A stretch of DNA of 44,047 nucleotides from positions 1 to 44,047 of IMG/VR virus record IMGVR_UViG_3300045141_000167. One strand, written 5' to 3'. This document shows, one piece after another, positions 32,492 to 39,102 of this stretch (positions within the stretch are counted from its first letter, which is position 1; each line of letters opens with the position of its first letter). Both the position numbers and the translations under genes were made by a program. The notes beneath the pieces were generated by a model, which searched no databases, was not told where the DNA came from, and saw only the letters and a list, made by a program, of their open reading frames with translations. Origin of the DNA: a virus.

Positions 32492-32515
32492 GCAATCACA
32501 TTCGGGAGGGGTCAA

Positions 32516-32770
32516 ATGTCCTGCATCAGCCACGCCAAGCCCGTTAAAGGGGCCGCCAGCGAACCGACACTGCACAAGCCGACCTATTGGGTATCCATGC
32601 AGCGATGGATGAGCCTCACGATCGAGCAGCACCGCAATCTGGACAGCTATTGCCGAGACATGGGACTCGAGCTCGGCATCGACCTAATCGGAGATCGCTG
32701 CAATGGCGTTATGCAGACCGAATTACAGAAGGACAAGGACGAGGAACGCGAGGGGGATTGGACGCGATGA
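32516..32770 (+). CDS. Unknown early protein, 84 aa
   Basis: A GGGAGGGG SD precedes the ATG. The protein MSCISHAKPVKGAASEPTLH continues with an amphipathic region and an acidic tail (DKDEEREGDWTR). First gene of the early operon. The stop overlaps the next start (ATGA). Confidence 0.7.
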   Translation: MSCISHAKPVKGAASEPTLHKPTYWVSMQRWMSLTIEQHRNLDSYCRDMGLELGIDLIGDRCNGVMQTELQKDKDEEREGDWTR

Positions 32771-33003
32771 GAAAGCAAGCCATCAGCTACGATCAGGTCG
32801 TCGCATTGATCCGCCGCTCAGGCCCAAAGACGATGGTTCAGGTTGCCGAGGTCTTAGGCCGATCAACCACGTTCACCGCCGAGGCGATGCGCCGTGCTCG
32901 GCGCGATGCGGTGCTCAAGGTCATTGGCAAGGATGAATACGGCCGGCTGATTATTGCCGCAGTGCAGACTCACGACTGGCCCCAGAGGGAGGCGGCGGAA
33001 TGA
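32767..33003 (+). CDS. Winged-helix-like small protein, 78 aa
   Basis: MRKQAISYDQVVALIRRSGP followed by MVQVAEVLGRSTTFTAEAMR and a beta wing (VLKVIGKDEYGRLIIAA) resembles a winged helix-turn-helix. It may be an early transcription regulator. Overlaps on both sides show coupled translation. Confidence 0.62.
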   Translation: MRKQAISYDQVVALIRRSGPKTMVQVAEVLGRSTTFTAEAMRRARRDAVLKVIGKDEYGRLIIAAVQTHDWPQREAAE

Positions 33004-33095
33004 ACAACTTCACGCTTTTCATGGTCGCTTACACGATCAGCTTTATCACACACAGTTGCCTTATCCTGGTGATGTCAGGAGGGCCTGGCGCATGA
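33000..33095 (+). CDS. One-helix membrane peptide, 31 aa
   Basis: ATG overlaps the previous stop. The sequence MNNFTLFMVAYTISFITHSC with LILVM is a single membrane helix. Its end contains the AGGAGG SD for the next gene, so it may also serve as a coupling leader. Confidence 0.5.
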   Translation: MNNFTLFMVAYTISFITHSCLILVMSGGPGA

Positions 33096-33268
33096 AAACA
33101 TCCATGTGGAAAATCGAACTGCGCGAGGATCAATTCGAAATTCTGCAATTGCTCATAGATCGCAGCATCAACGAAGCAAATTCGGGTAATAAATCTTGGT
33201 TGCCTATGAAGATTGCAAAAATTGAGCTGGTCGAACTAGCAAATTATTTAATGGAAATGCACGGATGA
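33092..33268 (+). CDS. Unknown small protein, 58 aa
   Basis: It starts MKTSMWKIELREDQFEILQL. Mostly helical with a final LANYLMEMHG. It overlaps both neighbours by 4 nt. Confidence 0.62.
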   Translation: MKTSMWKIELREDQFEILQLLIDRSINEANSGNKSWLPMKIAKIELVELANYLMEMHG

Positions 33269-33762
33269 AAAATCTCGATCTCAAATATATTCAGGACGAA
33301 ATCACGGCATTGCTGCTCGCGCATCCCGAACTTGATGAGGATGAGGTTCTGCGCCGTGACAGCATCGAGGGCGAGACTGGCGCATTTGAATTTCTCTCGG
33401 AGATCGTTCGCAAGATCGGCGCCACGGCGGCCATCGCGTCAGGCACCGCCGACTATATCGGCGAGCTGCAGGAGCGAAAGCAGCGATTGGACCGGCGCGA
33501 ATATGCGCTGCGTGCCCTGATTTTCAAAGTCATGAACACGGCCGAGATCAAGAAGGTCGAGCTGCCGGAAGCTACACTGTCAATCCGTAGCGGTGTGCCA
33601 AAAGTGGTGATCGTCAATGAGCATGAATTGCCCATCGAGTTCATGCGCATCAAGAAAGAGCCAGACAAGAGCCTTATCAAGGCGGCTCTTGTTGCTAACC
33701 AGAATGTTTACGGCGCGGTCTTATCGAATTCAGAAGCAGTGCTCTCAATCAGAACCAAGTGA
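33265..33762 (+). CDS. Gp157-like phage protein, 165 aa
   Basis: The C-terminal part (LPEATLSIRSGVPKVVIVNE, FMRIKKEPDKSLIKAALVAN, VYGAVLSNSEAVLSIR) is the family pattern of siphovirus Gp157-like proteins, with a helical N-terminus and a central coiled coil (YIGELQERKQRLDRREYALR). The name comes from a Streptococcus phage; the molecular role is not known, though the gene often lies next to recombination proteins. Confidence 0.85.
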   Translation: MKNLDLKYIQDEITALLLAHPELDEDEVLRRDSIEGETGAFEFLSEIVRKIGATAAIASGTADYIGELQERKQRLDRREYALRALIFKVMNTAEIKKVELPEATLSIRSGVPKVVIVNEHELPIEFMRIKKEPDKSLIKAALVANQNVYGAVLSNSEAVLSIRTK

Positions 33763-33769
33763 GGATCAA

Positions 33770-34180
33770 ATGCTAGTTGATGATTTTTTTCCGAGCAAAT
33801 ATCTATCTTCGGACGATCTGCAGGGACGCGAGATCAGGCTGGTCATTGCGCGTGTCGAGAGCGAGGAAGTTGGCCGCGATCGTGACAAGAAACCGATTTT
33901 GTATTTCACCAAAGCCAAGAAAGGCATGGTGCTGAACAAGACCAATGCCAAAATGATCGCCGCGGCTTACGGCAAAGACACCGATCAATGGGAGGATCGG
34001 GAGATCATTATTTTCTCGATGAAGGTTCAATTCGGCGACGAAATTGTCGATGGCATTCGCGTCAAAATTCCGCCAGTGGCAGCAAAACCAAAACCGGCGC
34101 CGCGAAAGCCAGAGCCAGTAGATTACGAAGAAGTGCCGTTTGACGATAGCGTCGATGACATCGCGGACACGTTTCGATGA
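33770..34180 (+). CDS. Probable ssDNA-binding-like phage protein, 136 aa
   Basis: It starts MLVDDFFPSKYLSSDDLQGR, then REIRLVIARVESEEVG, PILYFTKAKKGMVLNKTNAK and a basic/Pro-rich linker with an acidic end (DYEEVPFDDSVDDIADTF). Such a folded core plus an acidic tail resembles ssDNA-binding proteins, and proteins of this type are commonly paired with Gp157. This is inference; no OB-fold signature is proven. Confidence 0.65.
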   Translation: MLVDDFFPSKYLSSDDLQGREIRLVIARVESEEVGRDRDKKPILYFTKAKKGMVLNKTNAKMIAAAYGKDTDQWEDREIIIFSMKVQFGDEIVDGIRVKIPPVAAKPKPAPRKPEPVDYEEVPFDDSVDDIADTFR

Positions 34181-34461
34181 CCGCGCACGCGGCGTTCCAA
34201 GCTGTATTTGTAACCTGCCGGCAGGTGCGGGATGAAGTTCATTTTATCTTCTCGGCGCCAGCCGAACAGGGAACAGATTACCTTGATCGCATAGGCGGCT
34301 TTCCTAAGCCGGGGGAATCCCGGTGGTGTGTAATCGCGCGTTTGAATTCTGGCGTTTCCCCCGATGCGCCAGACGAGGGTGATGCAACCCATGCCCCCCA
34401 GCCGACGCATCCGCAAGTCGCTGCCGCAAGCGAGCCCTCACATAAATTGGTGTGTCCCTAA
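34177..34461 (+). CDS. Unknown protein, 94 aa
   Basis: ATGA overlap at the start, TAATG at the end. The N-terminal half (FQAVFVTCRQVRDEVHFIFS) looks folded; the C-terminal half is Pro/Ala-rich. Confidence 0.6.
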   Translation: MTAHAAFQAVFVTCRQVRDEVHFIFSAPAEQGTDYLDRIGGFPKPGESRWCVIARLNSGVSPDAPDEGDATHAPQPTHPQVAAASEPSHKLVCP

Positions 34462-34934
34462 TGAAACACAAACAGCCGAAGATGGCGGGTAAATATGTTA
34501 AGGCTTTTAGCTGGCATACGCGTATTGAGAAATTTGTTTCTTCAATTATCGCAGAAACGCCGCTGCTCCATGTTTGCTCGGGACCAATTAGCCAATTCGG
34601 CAATGTTCGGTTGGATCGTTTCGTTAAACCTCAAGCTCCTGGCGTTATGGCCGATTGGTGCAATTTGCCGTTCAAAGACAATAGTTTTGAAGCTGTGTTT
34701 GCCGATCCGCCGTGGAATTTAGGTCAAATGAAAACTTGCGCGGATTTCTGCAAGGAGGGGCTTCGCGTGGCACCGGTTGTTTACTTGATGGCACCGTGGC
34801 TTTGGGTCACGAAGGGGGTCAAGCGCACTAACATTTGGGTCAGAGAATTTCCGGGCGTGAACGTGCCGATTTTAATTGTTCGCTATCAGCGCTCGGCTCA
34901 ACTTACTTTGGGGCTACCGAGTCCATATCCATAA
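34461..34934 (+). CDS. SAM-dependent DNA methyltransferase-like protein, 157 aa
   Basis: Motif I-like LLHVCSG is at residues 35-41 and motif IV FADPPWNLG at 80-88, with LPFKDNSFEAVF before it. The catalytic DPPW is typical of N6-adenine or N4-cytosine amino-methyltransferases. The protein is compact and has no separate target-recognition domain. It could protect phage DNA, but target and activity are unknown. The start overlaps the preceding stop (TAATG). Confidence 0.75.
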   Translation: MKHKQPKMAGKYVKAFSWHTRIEKFVSSIIAETPLLHVCSGPISQFGNVRLDRFVKPQAPGVMADWCNLPFKDNSFEAVFADPPWNLGQMKTCADFCKEGLRVAPVVYLMAPWLWVTKGVKRTNIWVREFPGVNVPILIVRYQRSAQLTLGLPSPYP

Positions 34935-34949
34935 CCGCGGCTGGAATGA

Positions 34950-35276
34950 ATGAGAATAAAAGACGAAACACACTTGGATTTTATTCGCGGCTTGCCGTGC
35001 GTTATCTGTCATGACAACACCACGACAGAAGCGGCACACGTTCGAATGCCAATGCTTAGAGCCGCCAAGAAAATCACCGGAATTGGCATCAAGCCGAACG
35101 ATTGCTGGACCGTTCCGCTTTGTTCAAGGCATCACAGACGCCAGCATGAGATTGGGTCGGAATCGAAGTTCTGGGGGGATTACGGGATCAATCCGGTCGA
35201 GATCGCGGCTTTTTTATATTGCGCGACCGGAGATCCAGAGGCGGGGGAAGAAATCGTGAAAAGATGCAAATGCTGA
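34950..35276 (+). CDS. HNH-like/DUF968-type nuclease protein, 108 aa
   Basis: Zinc-type motif C17-V-I-C20 with TEAAHVR, then PLCSRHHRRQHEIG, and a W/G/I end. The Cys-x2-Cys...AH...C..HH..QH pattern fits small phage HNH-fold (Ref/DUF968-like) proteins with recombination or nuclease roles. I do not call it a homing endonuclease: it is not in the intron and lies in a DNA-metabolism operon. Confidence 0.78.
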   Translation: MRIKDETHLDFIRGLPCVICHDNTTTEAAHVRMPMLRAAKKITGIGIKPNDCWTVPLCSRHHRRQHEIGSESKFWGDYGINPVEIAAFLYCATGDPEAGEEIVKRCKC

Positions 35277-35485
35277 TCGCTAAGTCGGAAGTACTGGAAA
35301 TTACCGGCAAGAGCTACAAGACCATCTGGACGTGGATGCAGGCCGGCAAATTTCCGCGCAGTCGCCTTGTCGGCGGCCGGGTCATGTGGCTGTCAGGAGA
35401 GCTAGACGCGTGGCTCGACGCACTGCCGGTGCAGCGTCTCAAGGGCGACGCGCCGGCTAAGGCTCAGCTAAGGAACAGCACGTAA
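35264..35485 (+). CDS. AlpA-like excisionase/transcription regulator, 73 aa
   Basis: It reads MQMLIAKSEVLEITGKSYKT, then IWTWMQAGKFPRSRLVGGRV and WLSGELDAWLD, the AlpA/MerR-type winged-helix pattern (S..T...M..G.FP). AlpA-like proteins act as excisionase or activate integrase genes. No integrase follows; a directly repeated sequence does. The start overlaps the HNH-like gene by 13 nt. Confidence 0.8.
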   Translation: MQMLIAKSEVLEITGKSYKTIWTWMQAGKFPRSRLVGGRVMWLSGELDAWLDALPVQRLKGDAPAKAQLRNST

Positions 35486-35675
35486 TTGTGGGTAACAGCG
35501 TGTTAATGGCTCGTAACAGGAAAATGCCGCGCTTGTAAAGCGATAGCGCAATTAGCTGAATGATCTCAAGGCGCAAAATGCTAAGGTCGAATTAAACGCA
35601 TATATCCGGTTAAGTATCTGCAATATAAGGATTTCTGTTGGATCGAGATCTGTTCCAGCTAAGGCTCAGCTAAGG
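35456..35675 (+). repeat. 18-nt direct repeat flanking a 202-nt non-coding stretch
   Basis: GCTAAGGCTCAGCTAAGG occurs at 35456-35473 and 35658-35675, and each copy is itself a repeat of GCTAAGG. The first lies in the AlpA-like coding end. The interval 35486-35693 has no ORF with a supported start. The related motif CAGCTAAG also occurs at about 24570-24675. It may be AlpA/excisionase-type binding sites or a scar of a lost segment. Confidence 0.7.
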
Positions 35676-35693
35676 CGCGAGCAAGGAGGGGAA

Positions 35694-35879
35694 ATGAGCG
35701 CGCAACTGTCTTGGATTATGAAAACGCGAGAACTGGAAGCCGAGATCGCCAAGCTGCGCGCTGCGCTTGAGGAACTTATCAGTGCAATTCAAGAGGATTG
35801 CGACGTGGTAGAACATCATTGGTTATATGAACAGGTGGAGAAGGCTCGCACGGCCCTCGCCAATGAGCAGGAGGGATAA
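35694..35879 (+). CDS. Coiled-coil cassette protein 1, 61 aa
   Basis: Behind AAGGAGGGG, the product MSAQLSWIMKTRELEAEIAK carries LEAEIAKLRAALEEL and ends ALANEQEG. The coiled-coil core and the tail recur in the neighbours, so these genes form a paralogous series. Function unknown. Confidence 0.7.
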   Translation: MSAQLSWIMKTRELEAEIAKLRAALEELISAIQEDCDVVEHHWLYEQVEKARTALANEQEG

Positions 35880-35883
35880 ACGA

Positions 35884-35991
35884 ATGGCGTGGGGTTACCC
35901 CGAATCTGCGCCCGAGGGTAGGGTTGGGATTAAATCGGGCTATCAGCAAACCCCTAGGCCCCACGTCGCCAATGAGCAGGAGGGGAAATGA
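35884..35991 (+). CDS. Cassette protein 2, 35 aa
   Basis: It reads MAWGYPESAPEGRVGIKSGY and ends VANEQEGK on a junction repeat. Compositionally unlike its neighbours. It may be real or simply an open frame into the repeat. Confidence 0.45.
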   Translation: MAWGYPESAPEGRVGIKSGYQQTPRPHVANEQEGK

Positions 35992-36311
35992 ACTTCGACA
36001 TGTACGAAAATAGGATTATTGATTTAAAGGCCGAAGTCACCAGATTGCGGGATCTCGAGGCGGCTACTTCGACGCGTTTGGAAAAAGCAGATGCTGATAA
36101 CGCCAGATTGCAAAGTGAAGTAAATTGTGCCCAAGCCGTCTTTGATAGCTACGCCAAGGAACACCAGCAATTCAGCGACCGCATAGACAGATTGCGCGCG
36201 GCGCTTGAGGAAATAAACCAACACCGAATGTTTATACCCGAAAAACAGGCTTACGTGGAATTGAAAGAAATAGCCAGAAAGGCCCTCGCCAATGAGCAGG
36301 AGACAAAATGA
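35988..36311 (+). CDS. Coiled-coil cassette protein 3, 107 aa
   Basis: It begins MNFDMYENRIIDLKAEVTRL and has a long heptad-like helix with IDRLRAALEEI near residue 66, ending ALANEQETK. Start and end are both ATGA-type overlaps. Confidence 0.7.
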   Translation: MNFDMYENRIIDLKAEVTRLRDLEAATSTRLEKADADNARLQSEVNCAQAVFDSYAKEHQQFSDRIDRLRAALEEINQHRMFIPEKQAYVELKEIARKALANEQETK

Positions 36312-36382
36312 TCATCGCTGGTATTGTAATTGGACTTTTGGCGGTGGTTGTTTGGATATGGCTATACCCCAATCTAACGTAA
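36308..36382 (+). CDS. One-helix membrane peptide, 24 aa
   Basis: MIIAGIVIGLLAVVVWIWLY followed by PNLT. The start overlaps the previous stop behind a GAGCAGGAG SD. Confidence 0.5.
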   Translation: MIIAGIVIGLLAVVVWIWLYPNLT

Positions 36383-36419
36383 ACAAAAATGGTCGCTAAC
36401 CCCAATAAGGACTAGAAAA

Positions 36420-36620
36420 ATGGTCATATTGGAAAGACATCCTGACAACATGGCTGTCCTGTACGGCAGCACCAATGAGGAATGGATCGTTTTGCCATAC
36501 TGGCCTTGCAGCGGCGCTACCGTTCGTAAAATTGCACCAGATAAGCTTCCGCGCACATGGATAGATGAATGCGCGATATTTGCAGATAAGGCCGTCGCCA
36601 ATGAGCAGGAGGAGAAATGA
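36420..36620 (+). CDS. Cassette protein 4, 66 aa
   Basis: It begins MVILERHPDNMAVLYGSTNE, a compact beta-like domain with WIVLPYWPC, and ends AVANEQEEK. Not a coiled coil. Function unknown. Confidence 0.65.
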   Translation: MVILERHPDNMAVLYGSTNEEWIVLPYWPCSGATVRKIAPDKLPRTWIDECAIFADKAVANEQEEK

Positions 36621-36832
36621 TGGAGCAAAAACTATTCGATGTGGCTCATTGGTGGGGACATGCGCGGTGTGCCGATGGTCGTATCATGGCGCATCATCCG
36701 CAATCGGACGATCCCGATCATGAGGTTGACGTAGGCCAATGCCCAAACTTTGAAATGGGTACTGGCTGTTGCGAACAATGCAAGGGGGAAGCACTTGGAC
36801 TCGCCCTCGCCAATGAGCAGGAGGGGAAATGA
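36617..36832 (+). CDS. Cassette protein 5, Cys/His-rich, 71 aa
   Basis: It reads MMEQKLFDVAHWWGHARCAD; five cysteines (including CCEQC) and five histidines suggest a metal site. It ends ALANEQEGK. Coupled to both neighbours. Confidence 0.65.
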   Translation: MMEQKLFDVAHWWGHARCADGRIMAHHPQSDDPDHEVDVGQCPNFEMGTGCCEQCKGEALGLALANEQEGK

Positions 36833-37035
36833 GCGACTATAGCAAAGTTCCACACCTCATCGACTATGTGCCGCAGCTTGAGGCCGAAATCGCCAAGCTG
36901 CGCGCTGCGCTTGAGCCGTTGAGCACCCAAGCAAAGAACTTTGCTGGTTTCGATAAGAGTGCTGCTGTTTCAGTCCCGGTTACGGTCGGGGAATTACGCC
37001 ACGCAGCCGCCCTTGCTAATGAGGCGGGGGAATGA
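36829..37035 (+). CDS. Coiled-coil cassette protein 6, 68 aa
   Basis: It contains LEAEIAKLRAALEPLSTQAK (residues 17-36), almost identical to the core of cassette protein 1, and ends AALANEAGE on a degenerate junction repeat. Confidence 0.68.
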   Translation: MSDYSKVPHLIDYVPQLEAEIAKLRAALEPLSTQAKNFAGFDKSAAVSVPVTVGELRHAAALANEAGE

Positions 37036-37286
37036 TCAAGGGACTTAGCACCATTCAGAAACTTCGCATGTACCCTGGCTACCACGGCGCCATCGAGGAT
37101 GCCGTAGCCGAAATCGAGCGGCTGCGCGCGGAGAACATTAAGCTACGCGCGTCGCTTGAGGGCGCGAGATCGCTAAACGTGGCCATCTATACGCTTGAAC
37201 CGCTGAGCGAGGAAAGCAAGAATCTATTGCTTGAGGAACGCGATTCAATCGATGCCGCCCTCGCCAATGAGCAGGGGGAGAAATAA
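37032..37286 (+). CDS. Coiled-coil cassette protein 7, 84 aa
   Basis: MIKGLSTIQKLRMYPGYHGA, then VAEIERLRAENIKLRASLEG and TLEPLSEESKNLLLEERD, ending ALANEQGEK. The LEPLS..(A/S)KN segment is shared with cassette protein 6. Confidence 0.68.
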   Translation: MIKGLSTIQKLRMYPGYHGAIEDAVAEIERLRAENIKLRASLEGARSLNVAIYTLEPLSEESKNLLLEERDSIDAALANEQGEK

Positions 37287-37289
37287 CCG

Positions 37290-37373
37290 ATGACCGCGAT
37301 GGGATGGGCTGCTGTTCTGTTGGTTGTGTTGGTTTTGGTGGCTTACTGCGTGTGGGGATGGTTGGTTAGCTGA
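37290..37373 (+). CDS. One-helix membrane peptide, 27 aa
   Basis: MTAMGWAAVLLVVLVLVAYC followed by VWGWLVS. The SD is the upstream junction repeat (GCAGGGGGAG). Confidence 0.52.
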   Translation: MTAMGWAAVLLVVLVLVAYCVWGWLVS

Positions 37374-37387
37374 GAGCAGGAGGGAAA

Positions 37388-37705
37388 ATGAGCGGTGGAG
37401 AGTATCGTACTTTGATGAGCGGTGCAGAGTATCGTACTTTGCTTGTAAAGCTAAACAATGAACTCGCAGATAAGGACATAGAGATCGCCAAGCTGCGCGA
37501 TGAGAACAAACAATTAGTAAACGATCACCACCGACTGTATGGCGCAGCACTCATAAAGGTAGATAAGCTGTGCTCGTCGCTTGAGAAAATTAAAAGAGTG
37601 ACGGACTTCGCGTCCTTTCACGGTCATTTAATGGAGGGAAGCGATGCAGCTCACAGGGCGCATGAGATCAGTTGCGACACCCTCGCCTCGCTTGGCATCC
37701 GGTGA
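37388..37705 (+). CDS. Coiled-coil cassette protein 8 with duplicated start, 105 aa
   Basis: The first 27 nt (encoding MSGGEYRTL) are repeated with one change (MSGAEYRTL), so two ATG starts exist at 37388 and 37415. EIAKLRDENKQL lies near residue 34. The last plus-strand gene; its end meets the leftward lysis-side genes. Confidence 0.68.
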   Translation: MSGGEYRTLMSGAEYRTLLVKLNNELADKDIEIAKLRDENKQLVNDHHRLYGAALIKVDKLCSSLEKIKRVTDFASFHGHLMEGSDAAHRAHEISCDTLASLGIR

Positions 37706-37745
37706 CAAGCACAGCCAAGGCAATCACAGCAAAAATCATTCTCAT
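37668..37745 (-). CDS. Small lipoprotein, 25 aa
   Basis: MRMIFAVIALAVLVTGCQAR has a lipobox LVTG-C at residues 14-18. It overlaps the preceding stop (TGATG) and the convergent gene end. An Rz1-like spanin lipoprotein is possible but it is very short. Confidence 0.5.
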   Translation of the reverse strand: MRMIFAVIALAVLVTGCQARRGCRN

Positions 37746-37894
37746 CACCGCCGCTCCGGCGCGATGATGCTAGGCATCGGCGCACGGTCGATCATCGGCT
37801 GTTCACAGTAGTCAGGGTAGCGACAATCGTTGCAACTACAATAATGAGGGTCGCCCGTACCCGTCGCGCTAACGAATGGGACTCCCGAAATCAT
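37745..37894 (-). CDS. Small Cys-rich protein, 49 aa
   Basis: It starts MISGVPFVSATGTGDPHYCS; four cysteines at residues 19, 21, 24 and 30 (C-S-C-N-D-C) may bind metal. It overlaps the preceding membrane protein gene by 26 nt. Confidence 0.52.
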   Translation of the reverse strand: MISGVPFVSATGTGDPHYCSCNDCRYPDYCEQPMIDRAPMPSIIAPERR

Positions 37895-38045
37895 GCAAGC
37901 CAAGGATTCCCACTAAGATGAATAGGATAAGCCATCCACCAAACGGTCCCCAAGAGTATTGCGTCGGCCTCCACGGATTCATTCCGAAAAGGCCGAAGAT
38001 GCCGACGAGAACGTAAATCAGCCAGAACCAGATATTTGCACCCAC
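37869..38045 (-). CDS. Two-helix membrane protein, GTG start, 58 aa
   Basis: An AAGGAG SD precedes GTG at 38045. The product has two hydrophobic helices (FWLIYVLVGIFGLFG and GGWLILFILVGILGL). An upstream in-frame ATG at 38105 lies inside the previous gene and is not preferred. Holin-like by topology. Confidence 0.65.
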   Translation of the reverse strand: MGANIWFWLIYVLVGIFGLFGMNPWRPTQYSWGPFGGWLILFILVGILGLHDFGSPIR

Positions 38046-38079
38046 TGTGTTTCTCCTTGTTTGGTGGCTATCGCCGAAG

Positions 38080-38652
38080 TCAATGAAACCACCTGATTGC
38101 TGCACTTGCGATTGCGACGACTACTCCCCACACAATTACGATCATGGCAAAACGGCCCTGCAAATTGGCGTAACTGTTGCTTAGACTGGAAACGTCTCTT
38201 TCAGTTGAAGTGCTGCGAATATCCAACTCACGGCGCAGCGCATCTAACGCAGAAGTGCCTTCCTTCGTCGTCCACATCAGACCCGACAAGTCGGACAGAG
38301 ATTTGCGAAATTCGTTCTGCGCTTCATTGCGCAATGCCTGCGCCTGTTCGGCCTTGTCCACGGCCTTCTCGGCCGCAGTAAGAGCTGCGTTCACCGCCTT
38401 TTCGGCGGCTACCATTGCGGTCGAGACAGACGTTTGTTGCGCTTCAAATCGCTGTTGTAATTGTAGACTTAGATCGGAAAACCTTTGATTGATGTGGAGG
38501 CTATAGGTGCCGAAATTCCAGCCGGTTTTGTCCACTGTCAAAGGTTCAATTGTCTGCCACGGTCTGTCACGCTCGCGACGCAATTGCTCAATGCTTTCGT
38601 GCATTGAAGAAATGCTGTCTCTGAGGGCTTTCAGCCCATTATCATCTGGCAT
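38080..38652 (-). CDS. Coiled-coil protein with C-terminal membrane anchor, 190 aa
   Basis: MPDDNGLKALRDSISSMHES starts a long helical region rich in Ala/Glu/Lys (VAAEKAVNAALTAAEKAVDK), then a single C-terminal membrane helix (FAMIVIVWGVVVAIASAAI). This type is common in phage lysis regions. It might work with the holin or membrane; unproven. Confidence 0.72.
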   Translation of the reverse strand: MPDDNGLKALRDSISSMHESIEQLRRERDRPWQTIEPLTVDKTGWNFGTYSLHINQRFSDLSLQLQQRFEAQQTSVSTAMVAAEKAVNAALTAAEKAVDKAEQAQALRNEAQNEFRKSLSDLSGLMWTTKEGTSALDALRRELDIRSTSTERDVSSLSNSYANLQGRFAMIVIVWGVVVAIASAAIRWFH

Positions 38653-38662
38653 TTTTTATTTA

Positions 38663-39100
38663 TTATTTTCCGCCTGCAGCTACATTGGCCTGCGCCGTCG
38701 CGGTCGCCGATTGAACGGTTTTAAGAGCCTGATAGGCCGCCGCTCCCGCGGCTACGGCTTGGGCCAGGCTATCCTTTCCGGCAACTGCCGCCTGCTGTTG
38801 TGCCGCGATCGCCTGATTGACGAGGCTCACCGCGGTATTAAGGCCGGCAGCTGCTAGTAGGACAGGAGCAGGAATGCCAACGCCGGCAGCGGCAACGATG
38901 CCAATGAGCCCAACAACGTCATTGGCAATCTCTTGCCCATGAGCGCCCATCCATTGCAGCGCCTTGTCAAAATCTAAGGCTATCGCCTCGAGATCGGCGA
39001 CGATTACTTTTTCAATGTTTGGCAGTGTCGTGGCAAAAAAATTGACAACATTAGTTTCAACGATGCCAAGTTTGGCTTCTACGTCGCTTAGAACGCTCAT
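38663..39100 (-). CDS. Ala-rich helical protein, 145 aa
   Basis: It begins MSVLSDVEAKLGIVETNVVN; a central hydrophobic stretch (VVGLIGIVAAAGVGIPAPVL) is followed by Ala/Gln-rich helices. It could be a membrane-interacting protein. No family recognised. Confidence 0.65.
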   Translation of the reverse strand: MSVLSDVEAKLGIVETNVVNFFATTLPNIEKVIVADLEAIALDFDKALQWMGAHGQEIANDVVGLIGIVAAAGVGIPAPVLLAAAGLNTAVSLVNQAIAAQQQAAVAGKDSLAQAVAAGAAAYQALKTVQSATATAQANVAAGGK

Positions 39101-39102
39101 GA

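Larger units (their letters stand above)
32102..32494. promoter_or_regulatory. ATGCA/TGCAT operator family
   Basis: ATGCA-N3-TGCAT palindromes lie at 32102-32114 and 32452-32464 and a TGCAT-A-ATGCA palindrome at 32484-32494. ATATGCAT and ATGCATAT half-sites also flank 32086-32110. The sites sit in the divergent region and over the -35 and -10 of the early promoter, as expected for a phage repressor. Confidence 0.75.
35858..37278 (+). repeat. Gene-junction repeat CGCCAATGAGCAGGAGG...ATG
   Basis: CGCCAATGAGCAGG(A/G)(G)... copies begin at 35858, 35967, 36287, 36596, 36808 and 37262, with a degenerate copy at 37014 and partial copies at about 35680 and 37374. Each encodes ANEQE at the C-terminus of one gene, provides the AGGAGG SD for the next and mostly ends in an overlapping AUGA. 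Confidence 0.9.

Noticed and set aside
34950-35276. HNH homing endonuclease belonging to the capsid intron
   Set aside because: The sequence pattern is that of DUF968/Ref-like phage proteins and it is 28 kb away in a DNA-metabolism operon.
35858-37278. CRISPR array or transposon ends
   Set aside because: The repeats are short, irregularly spaced, separated by different coding sequences and are part of the reading frames; there are no cas genes or terminal inverted repeats.
35858-37278. ALANEQEGK as a tmRNA-type degradation tag
   Set aside because: It ends in Lys or Gly/Lys, not the Ala-Ala type end recognised by ClpXP, so a tag function is not supported.
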